Shown one piece after another: positions 25,213 through 33,796 of a stretch of 64,000 nucleotides of DNA. The position numbers and the translations under genes were made by a program. Origin of the DNA: Caldimonas thermodepolymerans (lineage in GTDB: Bacteria; Pseudomonadota; Gammaproteobacteria; Burkholderiales; Burkholderiaceae_C); assembly GCF_015476235.1 (NCBI RefSeq), contig NZ_CP064338.1, forward strand, positions 1,860,001 through 1,924,000, given 5' to 3'. Positions within the stretch are counted from its first letter, which is position 1, and each line of letters opens with the position of its first letter. Below the pieces are notes generated by a model. That model searched no databases, was not told the origin of the DNA, and saw only the letters and a list, made by a program, of their open reading frames with translations.

Positions 25213-26577
25213 ATGTATTCCATCCTTCCTGCCCTCGTGGCTGCCCTGTTTCTCGCCTGTGGCCTGTACGTGGCCGTGGACCGCGGGCGCAGCCGCGTGA
25301 CCGACGCGTTCCTGCTGCTGTGCCTGACCACCGCGGTGTGGCAGGGCACCTGGGCGGTGCTGTTCCAGACCGAGGATGCGGCTGTCGCGTCGGTGCTGGT
25401 GCGGGTCGGCTACCTGTTCATCCTGTTCCTGCCGACCGCGCTCTACCAGTTCCTCGCCGAGATCGCCGAGGTGCGCAGCGAGCGGCGCTGGGTCGGCGTG
25501 TCGTACGGCGTGGCGGGCCTGCTGGCGCTCACGCTGGTGACGACCGACTGGTTCGTCGCGGGCTACTACCGGTACGAATGGGGCTACTACCCCGAGGCCG
25601 GTCCGCTGCACCTGGTGCACGTGGCGCAGACCGCCATCGTCGTGCTGCGCGGGCTGTGGCTGAACGTGCGCGAGCAGGCGCATGCCCCGCCGCTGCAGCG
25701 CGCGCGCCTGCGCCTGTGCATCGCCAGCATGTTCATCTACTTCTTCGCGGCGACCGACTACCTCTGCAACTACGGCTACGACTTCTACCCGGTCGGCGTG
25801 CTGTTCAACGCGGCCAGCCTGGCCATCATCCTGGTCGCGATCCTCAAGTACGACCTGATGAACAACAACGTGGTCATCGCCACGGTGGCCCACGAGGTGC
25901 GCACGCCGCTGGCGACGATCCGGTTGCACGCAGCGGCGGTCGACCGTTACTGGCAGGAGGTGGTGGCCGGCTACCGGCTGGCCGTCGAACACGGGCTGTG
26001 CCCCACGGTGCCGACGATGGCGATCGAGGAGGTCGTCCGCCTGCCCGCGCGCATCGCGCGGGAGGTGGATCGTTCCAACATGATCGTCGACCTGATGGTG
26101 GCCTCCTCGCGGCTGAGCCGGGTCGACGAGAGCGACTTCGTGACCGCCAGCGCGGTGGCCTGCATCGAGGAGGCCGTCGAGCGCTACCCCTACGGCCCCG
26201 GCGAGCGCGAGCGCGTGCACGTGCGGCTGGGCGAGGACTTCGAGTTCTGGGGCTCGCCGGCACTGCTGGTCAACGTGATCTTCAACCTGCTGAAGAACGC
26301 GCTGCAGGCGATCAAGCAGGCCGGGCAGGGCGAGGTGACGATCGAAACCGGGCGGCAGGGCGCCCACCCGTGCATCATCGTCACGGACACCGGGCCGGGC
26401 ATCCCGCGCCAGGTGCAGCGCCGCCTGTTCCACCCGTTCTGGACCACCAAGCGCGGCGATGCGGGCGGGATCGGGCTGGCGTTCTGCCGCAACGTCATGA
26501 AGGCGTTCGGCGGCAGGATCCGCTGCGATTCGCGGCCGGGACGCACGGCCTTCACCCTGCAGTTCCCGGCGGCTTGA
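25213..26577 (+). CDS. Second sensor kinase with CqsS-like catalytic half and 7TM-type sensor
   Basis: A 454-residue kinase with about seven hydrophobic helices (1-22, 32-52, 60-84, 95-115, 133-150, 165-182, 193-212), unlike the six-helix CqsS sensor and closer to histidine-kinase 7TM N-terminal domains. The phospho-acceptor is His227 in TVAHEVRTPLATIRL. Catalytic-half blocks closely follow CqsS: ERYPYGPGERE, FNLLKNALQAIKQ, IGLAFCRNVMKAFGGRIRC. It has no receiver. The gene lies 260 bases after the PBP-like gene. By similarity it may feed the same regulator, like a second sensor (LqsT in Legionella). Start ATG lacks a strong ribosome site. Confidence 0.88.
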   Translation: MYSILPALVAALFLACGLYVAVDRGRSRVTDAFLLLCLTTAVWQGTWAVLFQTEDAAVASVLVRVGYLFILFLPTALYQFLAEIAEVRSERRWVGVSYGVAGLLALTLVTTDWFVAGYYRYEWGYYPEAGPLHLVHVAQTAIVVLRGLWLNVREQAHAPPLQRARLRLCIASMFIYFFAATDYLCNYGYDFYPVGVLFNAASLAIILVAILKYDLMNNNVVIATVAHEVRTPLATIRLHAAAVDRYWQEVVAGYRLAVEHGLCPTVPTMAIEEVVRLPARIAREVDRSNMIVDLMVASSRLSRVDESDFVTASAVACIEEAVERYPYGPGERERVHVRLGEDFEFWGSPALLVNVIFNLLKNALQAIKQAGQGEVTIETGRQGAHPCIIVTDTGPGIPRQVQRRLFHPFWTTKRGDAGGIGLAFCRNVMKAFGGRIRCDSRPGRTAFTLQFPAA

Positions 26578-26582
26578 GCCGC

Positions 26583-26603
26583 GCCGGCAGGGCGCCTGCC
26601 GGC
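26583..26603. terminator. Perfect hairpin between convergent genes
   Basis: GCCGGCAGG and CCTGCCGGC form a perfect 9-bp stem with a 3-base loop in the 57-base gap between the second sensor kinase and the convergent thioesterase gene. No T-run, but position and stability fit a bidirectional terminator. Confidence 0.5.
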
Positions 26604-26634
26604 ACCCCGGCCGCGCAGCCGCATGCCGCCGCGC

Positions 26635-27132
26635 TCAGACGGGCAGCGGCGCTTCCGCGAGCTCGTACTCCTTGATGCGTGCCAGCACGTCTTCGGGCAG
26701 CCGCTGGATGCGCTTGTCCTCACGGGCGAAGACGATCTGCTGGTAGCCGGTCGACACCAGGGTGTCCTCGACGTGGAAGCGGAACAGCAGGTAGAACGAG
26801 CAGCGCGAGACGTTGAACGTGTTGAGGTGGCACTCGACGGTCTGGAACGGGAAGGTCTCGTGCACGTACTCCTGGTGCGCCCGCTTCGTGATGAACACCC
26901 CCTGGTCGCGCAGCAGGTCCGGCGCGATGCACTGGTAGAACCAGCGCTCGCGGCAGATGCCCTGCCACTCGAAGTAGCGCGAGAAATAGGTGTTCATGTA
27001 GGCGTTCGAGTCCTTCAGGTAGATCTCGATCGCGTGGCGGAAGGTCTTGGGCGCCGCCGGTTCGCAGACCTTGCGCTGCAGGGCGCGGGCGGGAGCCGTG
27101 ACGGGGCCGCGGTGGGGGGCTTCGATGTACAT
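26635..27132 (-). CDS. Hotdog-fold acyl-CoA thioesterase
   Basis: A 165-residue protein of the 4-hydroxybenzoyl-CoA-thioesterase type. The motif LKDSNAYMNTYFSRYFEWQG (about 40-59) matches the family active-site helix, with Asp41 and Asn43 in the usual positions. Start at 27132 has AAGGAG 6 bases before it. Such enzymes cleave acyl-CoA or acyl-carrier thioesters. Its place beside a CqsA-type synthase, which consumes acyl-CoA, suggests a link to signal precursor supply, but this is inferred from context alone. It is convergent with the second kinase. Confidence 0.8.
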   Translation of the reverse strand: MYIEAPHRGPVTAPARALQRKVCEPAAPKTFRHAIEIYLKDSNAYMNTYFSRYFEWQGICRERWFYQCIAPDLLRDQGVFITKRAHQEYVHETFPFQTVECHLNTFNVSRCSFYLLFRFHVEDTLVSTGYQQIVFAREDKRIQRLPEDVLARIKEYELAEAPLPV

Positions 27133-28383
27133 TGAGTTCTCCTTCAGTTGAAAAGTGCTGTCCGCGACAGCGATATCCGCGGCCCATCGGCCGCAGGCAT
27201 TCGGTGACTGTGAACTCAAGGGGACGCTTGCCGGGACATCGACCGGCCGCCGGTGCGTCGGCAGCGGCTCCTCCTCCAACGCTGCACGGTTGAAGCCGCC
27301 AGGGATCCGTCCGCCGTCGATGCTGTGGGGCGGCGATCCTTGCGTCAAGGCCCGTCGCGGCCCAGGACCGGTCCCTGGCGCGCGGGCTGGGTGCACCGCG
27401 AGCGGCTGCGACGGCATGACGGGTGGTGCGGGGCGCTGTGGATGGCACGTGGAGAGGCTCGCTGATGGCAGGTTCATGGCCTGCCTCCATTCGGGGATCC
27501 GGGGCAACCGACAGGGCAGGCGGGGCCGGTGGAGCGTCGGTCGCGTGCCGTACATGTCGGCGTTTGCGCGCCAAGCCTGAGGCTGCCACGGCCGAGGCTC
27601 GCACCGAGTTGGACGGCCGGCAGGACGTCGCGCGCTGTCTCCGGGACCCCTGTTGCGCATGCTTCACCCGCACGTCCGCTGCACCGCGCAGCGGGTTCGC
27701 CTTTCACGGCCCATTCCACGTGCGGTCGGCCAGTGAAGGGAACCTGTCAGTCTTCGCAGGTTCCGCTCGAGTGGGAGCGCCGCACTCGAGCCACCAGCCG
27801 GTGTACCAGTTCGAGTTCGTCGACGAGGACGCCCCGGTCCTCGGCGTGGGCATGCCGGCGCAGCCCGACCCCGGCTTCCGGCTGGGCGCCGAGCACCCGC
27901 CGCGCTCAACGGCCTGCTCCTGAACCGTTCGAACACCTCGCGCATCGACGCGACCGAGCTGCCTGCGCGTCGCAGCAGCTCGCCGGCCGCGCCACGCTGG
28001 CGGCGCCACGGTGCAGCGTCTGGCACCCGGCAAGGTCGGCCCGGTCGATGCGGCCAAGGCGCACCGTTGCGGGTTACGGCACGGGCTGTATCCGCAGCGC
28101 CTGCAGTGCTGAGTCCCGGCGCCGGCGCTGGACGCCCTGTCGCGCATCCGGGGCAGGGGGCGTTGACGCCCTCGCGTCGAACGGAACAGGAACGCATCAG
28201 CCCCTAGAATGGCCCGGCGCACCCGCCCGTGCGCAGGAAGATCCCCCGCCCGAATGCCCGACTTGGTGGCCGTGTCACTGGCGGATGCAGGATCGGCCCT
28301 TCATGCGCTCACCGTCGACCCGCGTGCGCAGTCCCGGGTCGACCGAGCCCGCGGGCAGATGTCTTTGTCCTGAAACAACCCTC
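27133..28383. other. 1.25-kb region without a recognisable gene
   Basis: Several open frames of 80-180 codons exist on both strands, but none has a convincing ribosome site, fold pattern or family motif, and they contradict one another. The first 60 bases must hold the thioesterase promoter. The rest may be decayed coding sequence: the stretch 27805-27900 reads as an acidic, protein-like segment ([20 protein letters not shown]) but is not part of a complete frame. Confidence 0.4.
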
Positions 28384-28806
28384 ATGAGCGAGATCACGAT
28401 CTATCACAACCCTGCCTGCGGGACGAGCCGCAACGTGCTGGGGCTGATCCGTCACGCCGGCTTCGAGCCGCGCATCGTCGAGTACCTGAAGACGCCGCCG
28501 ACCAAGGAAGAGCTGCGTCAGCTGCTTGCCGAGATGGGCATCGGCGTGCGCGACCTGTTGCGCGAGAAGGGCACGCCGTACGCGGAACTGGGCCTGTCCG
28601 ACCCGAAGTGGACCGATGAAGAGCTGCTGGATTTCATCCAGCAGCACCCCATCCTGATGAACCGGCCCGTGGTGCGCACCCCGCTGGGGACCAAGCTGTG
28701 CCGTCCTTCGGACGAAGTGCTCGAGCTGCTGCCCGTGGGCAAGCTGGAGCCGTTCGTCAGGGAGGATGGCGAGACGGTCATCGACCACGGGAAGCGGCGC
28801 GGCTGA
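28384..28806 (+). CDS. arsC: Arsenate reductase, glutaredoxin-dependent ArsC type
   Basis: A 140-residue protein with the ArsC signature IYHNPACGTSRNVLGLIR (Cys of the active site near residue 12) and the arsenate-binding arginines in MNRPVVRTPLG. It reduces arsenate to arsenite with glutathione/glutaredoxin. No arsR, arsB or acr3 gene is near it. It stands alone between two gene-poor stretches, so a role in general thiol chemistry cannot be ruled out. Confidence 0.93.
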   Translation: MSEITIYHNPACGTSRNVLGLIRHAGFEPRIVEYLKTPPTKEELRQLLAEMGIGVRDLLREKGTPYAELGLSDPKWTDEELLDFIQQHPILMNRPVVRTPLGTKLCRPSDEVLELLPVGKLEPFVREDGETVIDHGKRRG

Positions 28807-29322
28807 GGCCGCACGCGGCTGGCCTGCCTGGTGCGCCGGCCGGTCAAGGGGCCGGCACTGTCGCGGCATGCCGGCAGCCCCTCTGGTCAGGCGTGGGCGG
28901 ATGTCCGAGGCTGCGGCTGGGTTCCGTCCGGACGTGTGGCCATGGCCGTTCGGAGAAACCGCTCGCACCTACGCGCCGGCTCGCAGCGAGGGCTGCCGGC
29001 CGGCATGCGATGCGCTTGCAGGGCGTTGGTTGCCGGAAGGCGACTCGACGGTCTCCCGGGGGCCGGTTCGTTCGCCTCGGCCCTCGCATCCTGTATTTGA
29101 CATAACGCACATTCTGGAAAGTAAATCGGATGCCGAGAACAGATCCTGCCGATGCTTCCCCAAGGCCTGACGCCCATGGGCCGCCCGGCTTTCGCATGCG
29201 TTGCCCGTTTGCCGGCGCACGATAATCGCGGACCTGCCGTCCGGTCTCGTGCCGGCAGCGTGCAACCCGTCTTCCTCCGCTGCCGTGGCGCATCCGCGGC
29301 AGGCTCCTTGCGCAACCGACCC
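28807..29322. other. 516-base gap, gene-free apart from a candidate promoter
   Basis: No gene is recognised. GC content drops sharply around 29090-29150. A TTGACA hexamer at 29097 is the main feature. Confidence 0.4.
29097..29126 (+). promoter_or_regulatory. Putative sigma-70 promoter
   Basis: A consensus -35 TTGACA (29097-29102) and a weak -10 GTAAAT (29121-29126) with an 18-base spacer, in the most AT-rich part of the gap. It could drive the gene at 29323 and the ligase gene behind it. Confidence 0.4.
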
Positions 29323-29637
29323 GTGTCCGACGACCACCAGCTGTACATCCCGCCGTCCTTCGTCGATCTCTACGTCGACCCCGGGCGCCTGAAGCCGCGC
29401 GAACCGCGCGACGTGATCGCGCAGCGCTACGAGTACTGCGAGGACCTGGCGCAGATGCTCACCGAGACCGCGCGCGACAAGCTCTGGCAGCTCCACGTCA
29501 CCGAGGCCGACGTGCTCCAGCGCATCCACCAGGGCCTGGCTGGCGGCGATGCCGGCGTCGACGCAGCCGAAGCGCGCTGGGTGGTCCGGCGGCTGGCGGA
29601 ACTGCTGGGCTGGGACGATCCGTTCCCGTCCGCCTGA
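29323..29637 (+). CDS. Small conserved hypothetical protein (104 aa)
   Basis: An acidic protein starting with GTG. Segments such as LYIPPSFVDLYVDPGRLKP and the helical region EYCEDLAQMLTETARDKLW, followed by a Trp-rich tail, look like a genuine conserved soluble protein found with chaperone-ATPase annotations in Burkholderiales, though no ATPase motif is present. The function is unknown. Upstream in-frame codons look non-coding. The next gene, acetoacetate-CoA ligase, starts 83 bases later. Confidence 0.75.
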   Translation: MSDDHQLYIPPSFVDLYVDPGRLKPREPRDVIAQRYEYCEDLAQMLTETARDKLWQLHVTEADVLQRIHQGLAGGDAGVDAAEARWVVRRLAELLGWDDPFPSA

Positions 29638-29720
29638 GCCGCGCGCTTCGGGCGCATAGCGCACGCGCAAGGGACAAACCCTGAACCACGCGCCGCGGTG
29701 CGCCCCGTACGCTGCGGGTC

Positions 29721-31730
29721 ATGAGACCCGCCTACGTTCCACAGCTTCGCCTCTACCAGGACTGGCTGCGCGAGCATCGCGGCCTGTCCTTTCCCGATTT
29801 CGAGTCGCTGCGCCGCTGGTCGGTCACCGACCTGGACGCCTTCTGGCGCAGCATCTGGGACTACGACCGCTTCGAGTCCCCGACCCCGTACACCGCCGTG
29901 CTGGAAGACGAGCGCATGCCCGGCGCGCGCTGGTTCCCGGGGGCGCAGGTCAATTACGCGCAGCGCGTGTTCCGCCATGTCGGGCCGGCGCACGCGGCCG
30001 GGATGCCTGCCATCGTCAGCGACAACGAACGCGGCGAGGCGCGCGAGCTGTCGTGGCCCGAGCTGCGCCGCCAGGTGGCATCGCTGGCGCTGACGCTGCG
30101 CGAGGCCGGCGTGCAGCGCGGCGACCGCGTGGCGGCCTACCTGCCCAACGTGCCCGAGACCGTGGTCGCGTTCCTGGCCTGCGCCAGCATCGGCGCGGTG
30201 TGGAGCGTCTGCGCGCCCGACATGGGCACGCGTGCCGTGCTGGACCGCTTCCGCCAGATCGAGCCGCGTGTGCTGATCGCGGCCGACGGCATTCATTACG
30301 CCGGCAAGGCGATGGACCGCGCGGAGACCGTCGCGGCGCTGCGTGCCGATCTGCCCAGCGTGCAGACCCTGGTGGTGCTGGAGACGCCCTACGCCAGCCG
30401 CCGGCTGCCCGCGGAACTGGGCTTTGCCGAGGCCACCGCGCGCGACGACGCGCAGACCGCGGCCTTCGAGCCCGAATGGCTGCCCTTCGACCACCCGCTG
30501 TGGATCGTCTACTCGAGCGGCACGACCGGCCTGCCCAAGCCCATCGTGCACGGTCACGGCGGCATCGCGCTGATGGCCGCCGCCAGTGCCAAGCACTTCG
30601 ACATGGGCACCAGCTACAGCGCCAACAACTGGGGCGAACGCTTCCACTGGTACAGCAGCACCGGCTGGGTGATGTGGAACTGCCAGGTCAACGGGCTGCT
30701 GGACGGCGTCACGATCTGCCTGTTCGACGGCAGCCCCTCGGGGTCCAAGGACGCGCCGGACTGGGGCGTGCTGTGGCGCTTTGCGGCGAAACACCGCATC
30801 ACCTACCTGGGCGCGGGCGCGGCCTTCTATGCCAACTGCATGAAGGCCGGGCTGGACCTGTCGCAATGCGGCGACCTGCGCGCGATCCGGGCGCTGGGCA
30901 GCACCGGATCGCCACTGTCGGAAGAGGTGCAGCGCTGGGGCACGGAGCAGTTCGAGCGCATCGGCACCCCCGGGATCTGGTGGAGCAACGTCTCCGGTGG
31001 CACCGACTTCTGCGGCGCCTTCATCGCCGGCAACCGCGAGCTGCCGCAGACGCCCGGGCGCATGCAGTGCCGGCAGATCGGCGCGGCGGTCGAGGCCTGG
31101 AACGAGGCCGGCCAGCCGGTCATCGACGAGGTCGGCGAGCTGGTCTGCACGCGCCCCCTGCCCTCGATGCCGCTGTACCTGTGGGGCGACCGCGACCATG
31201 CACGCTACCTGTCGAGCTACTTCGACGTCTACCCGGGCGTCTGGCGGCACGGCGACTGGCTGCGCATGCTGCCCGACGGCAGCTGCATCATCTACGGGCG
31301 CAGCGACGCGACCATCAACCGCCACGGCCTGCGCATGGGCACCAGCGAGATCTACGCGGCCGTCGAGGCGCTGCCCGAGGTGCTCGACTCGATGGTGATC
31401 GACCTGGAGTACCTGGGCCGTCCCAGCCGCATGATCTTGTTCGTCGTGATGCGTCCCGGGCACCCGCTGGACGCGCCGATGCAGGCGCGCATCCGCGACG
31501 CGATCCGCAACGCCCTGTCGCCGCGCTTCCTGCCGGACGACATCATCGAGGCGCCCGAGATCCCGCGCACCCTGTCGGGCAAGAAGCAGGAAGTGCCGAT
31601 CAAGAAGCTGTTCCTCGGCCACGAGCTCGAGCGGGTGGTCAACCGCGACGCGATGGCCAATCCACAATGCCTGGCGTGGTACGCGCAGCAGGCGGCGGCC
31701 GCGGCCACTACCAGGGATGCCGCCCAATAG
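29721..31730 (+). CDS. Acetoacetate-CoA ligase
   Basis: A 669-residue member of the ANL (acyl-adenylate) superfamily and of the acetoacetyl-CoA synthetase branch by length and N-terminus (WFPGAQVNYAQRVFRH). The ATP loop VYSSGTTGLPKPIVHGHGG (about 262-280), the conserved GRSDATINRHGLRMGTSEIY hinge and the C-terminal Lys in LSGKKQEVP are present. It converts acetoacetate, ATP and CoA to acetoacetyl-CoA and links ketone-body and polyhydroxybutyrate metabolism. An acetyl-CoA synthetase is excluded by length and N-terminal sequence, though close specificities cannot be separated by eye. Confidence 0.88.
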   Translation: MRPAYVPQLRLYQDWLREHRGLSFPDFESLRRWSVTDLDAFWRSIWDYDRFESPTPYTAVLEDERMPGARWFPGAQVNYAQRVFRHVGPAHAAGMPAIVSDNERGEARELSWPELRRQVASLALTLREAGVQRGDRVAAYLPNVPETVVAFLACASIGAVWSVCAPDMGTRAVLDRFRQIEPRVLIAADGIHYAGKAMDRAETVAALRADLPSVQTLVVLETPYASRRLPAELGFAEATARDDAQTAAFEPEWLPFDHPLWIVYSSGTTGLPKPIVHGHGGIALMAAASAKHFDMGTSYSANNWGERFHWYSSTGWVMWNCQVNGLLDGVTICLFDGSPSGSKDAPDWGVLWRFAAKHRITYLGAGAAFYANCMKAGLDLSQCGDLRAIRALGSTGSPLSEEVQRWGTEQFERIGTPGIWWSNVSGGTDFCGAFIAGNRELPQTPGRMQCRQIGAAVEAWNEAGQPVIDEVGELVCTRPLPSMPLYLWGDRDHARYLSSYFDVYPGVWRHGDWLRMLPDGSCIIYGRSDATINRHGLRMGTSEIYAAVEALPEVLDSMVIDLEYLGRPSRMILFVVMRPGHPLDAPMQARIRDAIRNALSPRFLPDDIIEAPEIPRTLSGKKQEVPIKKLFLGHELERVVNRDAMANPQCLAWYAQQAAAAATTRDAAQ

Positions 31731-32220
31731 CCGTTGAATGACAACGAGATATCCATGATTTCTCGAGTTTTACATCAACAAATGTTCAAGTAAAACTTGA
31801 AGTCGTCTTCGGGTTGGCGCCGCTGGAGGCCCTGCGCCGTGGAAGCGCTTGGGCCGGCGTGGGACGCGTCGTAGACCGCCCCGGCCTGGCACGACGGGTG
31901 TCGACGAGGAGCTGCGCGCCCCTCGAAGTTGCGGGCGAGCACGGGGGCAGGATCAGCCGCTTGCCGTCCCAGCGTCGCCCGCTGGCTGGCGCCGCCGGCG
32001 GTGCAGCACGCCGCCCTGCACTTCCACCCGGTCGAGAGCCGCTTCGGGGGCCCGTCGGGTGTCGCAGTGGCGGATCGACCGCTTCGCGCGGGTCGAGCTG
32101 CATCGCTTGCTGGCCCCGGTCAAGCCGCTGTCGAGCTGACGCACCATCCGTGGGAAGCCCGATGCGGCGCGCCGCAGGGGCTTCCTATACTGCGCACGAT
32201 CGTTCGTTTCCGGAGCTGTC
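31731..32220. other. 490-base gap with an AT-rich inverted-repeat patch
   Basis: No gene recognised. The first 70 bases are strikingly AT-rich for this genome and hold two nested inverted repeats. The remaining 420 bases are GC-rich, with short frames only, and could include a decayed gene. The peptidase promoter presumably lies in the last part. Confidence 0.4.
31766..31800. repeat. Nested inverted repeats in an AT-rich patch
   Basis: AGTTTTAC (31766-31773) pairs perfectly with GTAAAACT (31790-31797). A second, mutually exclusive hairpin, TCAAGT-AAA-ACTTGA, occupies 31786-31800. Located 36-70 bases past the ligase stop codon, it may act as a terminator or an operator. Confidence 0.5.
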
Positions 32221-33711
32221 GTGCGCATCACTGGCTGGACCGTCCTCAAGCGCCTGATCCTGGGCCTTCTGCTGCTGATCCTCCTCCTTGCGGCCGCCGT
32301 TGCGGTCAACACCTGGCGACAGGGCTCTCGACAGGTCGACGTCCCGGCCATCGCACCGCTGCCGGTCGACGAGGCCGGGCTGGCGCAGCGCCTGGCCGGC
32401 GCGATCCGCGCGCGCACGGTCTCCTCGGCCGACGATCCCGAGCTCAACGCCGACCAGTTCCGGCTGCTGCACGAGCACCTGCGCCAGAGCTATCCGCGCG
32501 TGCACGCCACGCTCAAGCAGGAGGTCGTCAACGGCCTGAGCCTGCTCTACACCTGGCCCGGCAGCGACCCGCAGGCCCGCCCCATCCTGCTGATGGCGCA
32601 CCAGGACGTGGTGCCGATCGCGGCCGGCACCGAGGGCGACTGGACGGTGGACCCGTTCGCCGGCGAGATCCGCGACGGCTACGTCTGGGGGCGTGGCGCC
32701 TGGGACGACAAGGGCAACCTGGTCGCGCAGCTCGAGGCCATCGAGATGCTGCTGGCCGAAGGCTTCCAGCCGCGCCGCACCATCTACCTCGCCTTCGGCG
32801 CCGACGAGGAGGTCGGCGGCCAGCGCGGCGCGGTCGAGATCGCGAAGCTGCTCGCCTCGCGCGGCGTGAAGCTCGAGTTCGTGATCGACGAGGGCCTGCT
32901 GATCACCGAAGGCGTGATGCCGGGCCTGTCGAAGCCCGCCGCGCTGATCGGCATTGCCGAGAAAGGCTACCTCTCGGTGGTGCTGCGCGTCTCGGCCACG
33001 CCCGGCCATTCGTCGATGCCGCCGCCGCGCGGCAGTGGCGCGATCGCGATGATGAGTGCCGCGCTCAAGCGGCTCGACGACGAGCAGCTGCCGGGCGGCC
33101 TCCGCGGCGTGGCGCGCGAGATGTTCGAGACGCTCGCACCGGAGATGGACGGCTTCGGGCGCGTGGCGCTGTCCAACCTGTGGCTGTTCGGCCCGCTGGT
33201 GCAGAAGCAGCTGGAGGCCGGCGCCAGCACCAACGCGATGCTGCGCACCACCACCGCGCTGACGGTGGTGCATGCGGGCAACAAGGACAACGTCGTCCCC
33301 GGCCGAGCCGAGGCCACGGTCAACTTCCGGCTGCTGCCGGGCGACACGCAGGCCTCGGTGATGGAGCACGTGCGGCGCGCGGTCGGCAGCGACCGCTTCG
33401 AGCTGCAGGTGCTGTCGGGCAACGCCGAGCCCTCGCCGGTGTCGCCGACGCAGTCGCCGTCGTACCAGCTGATCCAGCGTACCGTGCGCGAGGTCTTCCC
33501 CGGCACCATCGTCGCGCCCGGCCTGATGATCGCGGCCACCGACTCGCGCCACTTCACCGGCATCAGCGACCACATCTACCGCTTCTCGCCGGTGCGCGCC
33601 CGGCCGGAGGACCTGCCGCGTTTCCACGGCACCAACGAGCGCATCGCCACCTCGAACCTGGCCGAGCTGGTGCGCTTCTACCACCGGCTGGTGTCGCAGG
33701 CCACCCGCTAG
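32221..33711 (+). CDS. M20-family metallopeptidase / aminoacylase-like enzyme
   Basis: A 496-residue protein starting with GTG. It has an N-terminal membrane anchor (about 10-30) and a periplasmic-side catalytic domain. Metal-binding motifs of the M20 family are present: LLMAHQDVVP (His), GRGAWDDKGN (bridging Asp), GADEEVGG (catalytic Glu pair) and TDSRHFTG (distal His). The length and anchor resemble the PM20D1 / carboxypeptidase S branch, which hydrolyses N-acyl amino acids or small peptides. The dimerisation lid domain lies at about 255-370. No partner gene is adjacent. Confidence 0.9.
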   Translation: MRITGWTVLKRLILGLLLLILLLAAAVAVNTWRQGSRQVDVPAIAPLPVDEAGLAQRLAGAIRARTVSSADDPELNADQFRLLHEHLRQSYPRVHATLKQEVVNGLSLLYTWPGSDPQARPILLMAHQDVVPIAAGTEGDWTVDPFAGEIRDGYVWGRGAWDDKGNLVAQLEAIEMLLAEGFQPRRTIYLAFGADEEVGGQRGAVEIAKLLASRGVKLEFVIDEGLLITEGVMPGLSKPAALIGIAEKGYLSVVLRVSATPGHSSMPPPRGSGAIAMMSAALKRLDDEQLPGGLRGVAREMFETLAPEMDGFGRVALSNLWLFGPLVQKQLEAGASTNAMLRTTTALTVVHAGNKDNVVPGRAEATVNFRLLPGDTQASVMEHVRRAVGSDRFELQVLSGNAEPSPVSPTQSPSYQLIQRTVREVFPGTIVAPGLMIAATDSRHFTGISDHIYRFSPVRARPEDLPRFHGTNERIATSNLAELVRFYHRLVSQATR

Positions 33712-33796
33712 CCACCCGGTCCGGGCCCGGGCGGGGACACCGGCTTCGGCCGTCGCGTCGACAGGCTAGACTGCCACCCTGCTGCAGCCTGCTGAC

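Noticed and set aside
27155-28197. Short frames on both strands in the gap after the thioesterase
   Set aside because: They overlap one another on both strands, have no ribosome sites and no recognisable motif. Kept only as a gene-free region.
31801-32160. Remnant of a transposase in the gap before the M20 peptidase
   Set aside because: Basic, Arg-rich frames hinted at one but no DDE motif, terminal repeats or target duplication could be seen.
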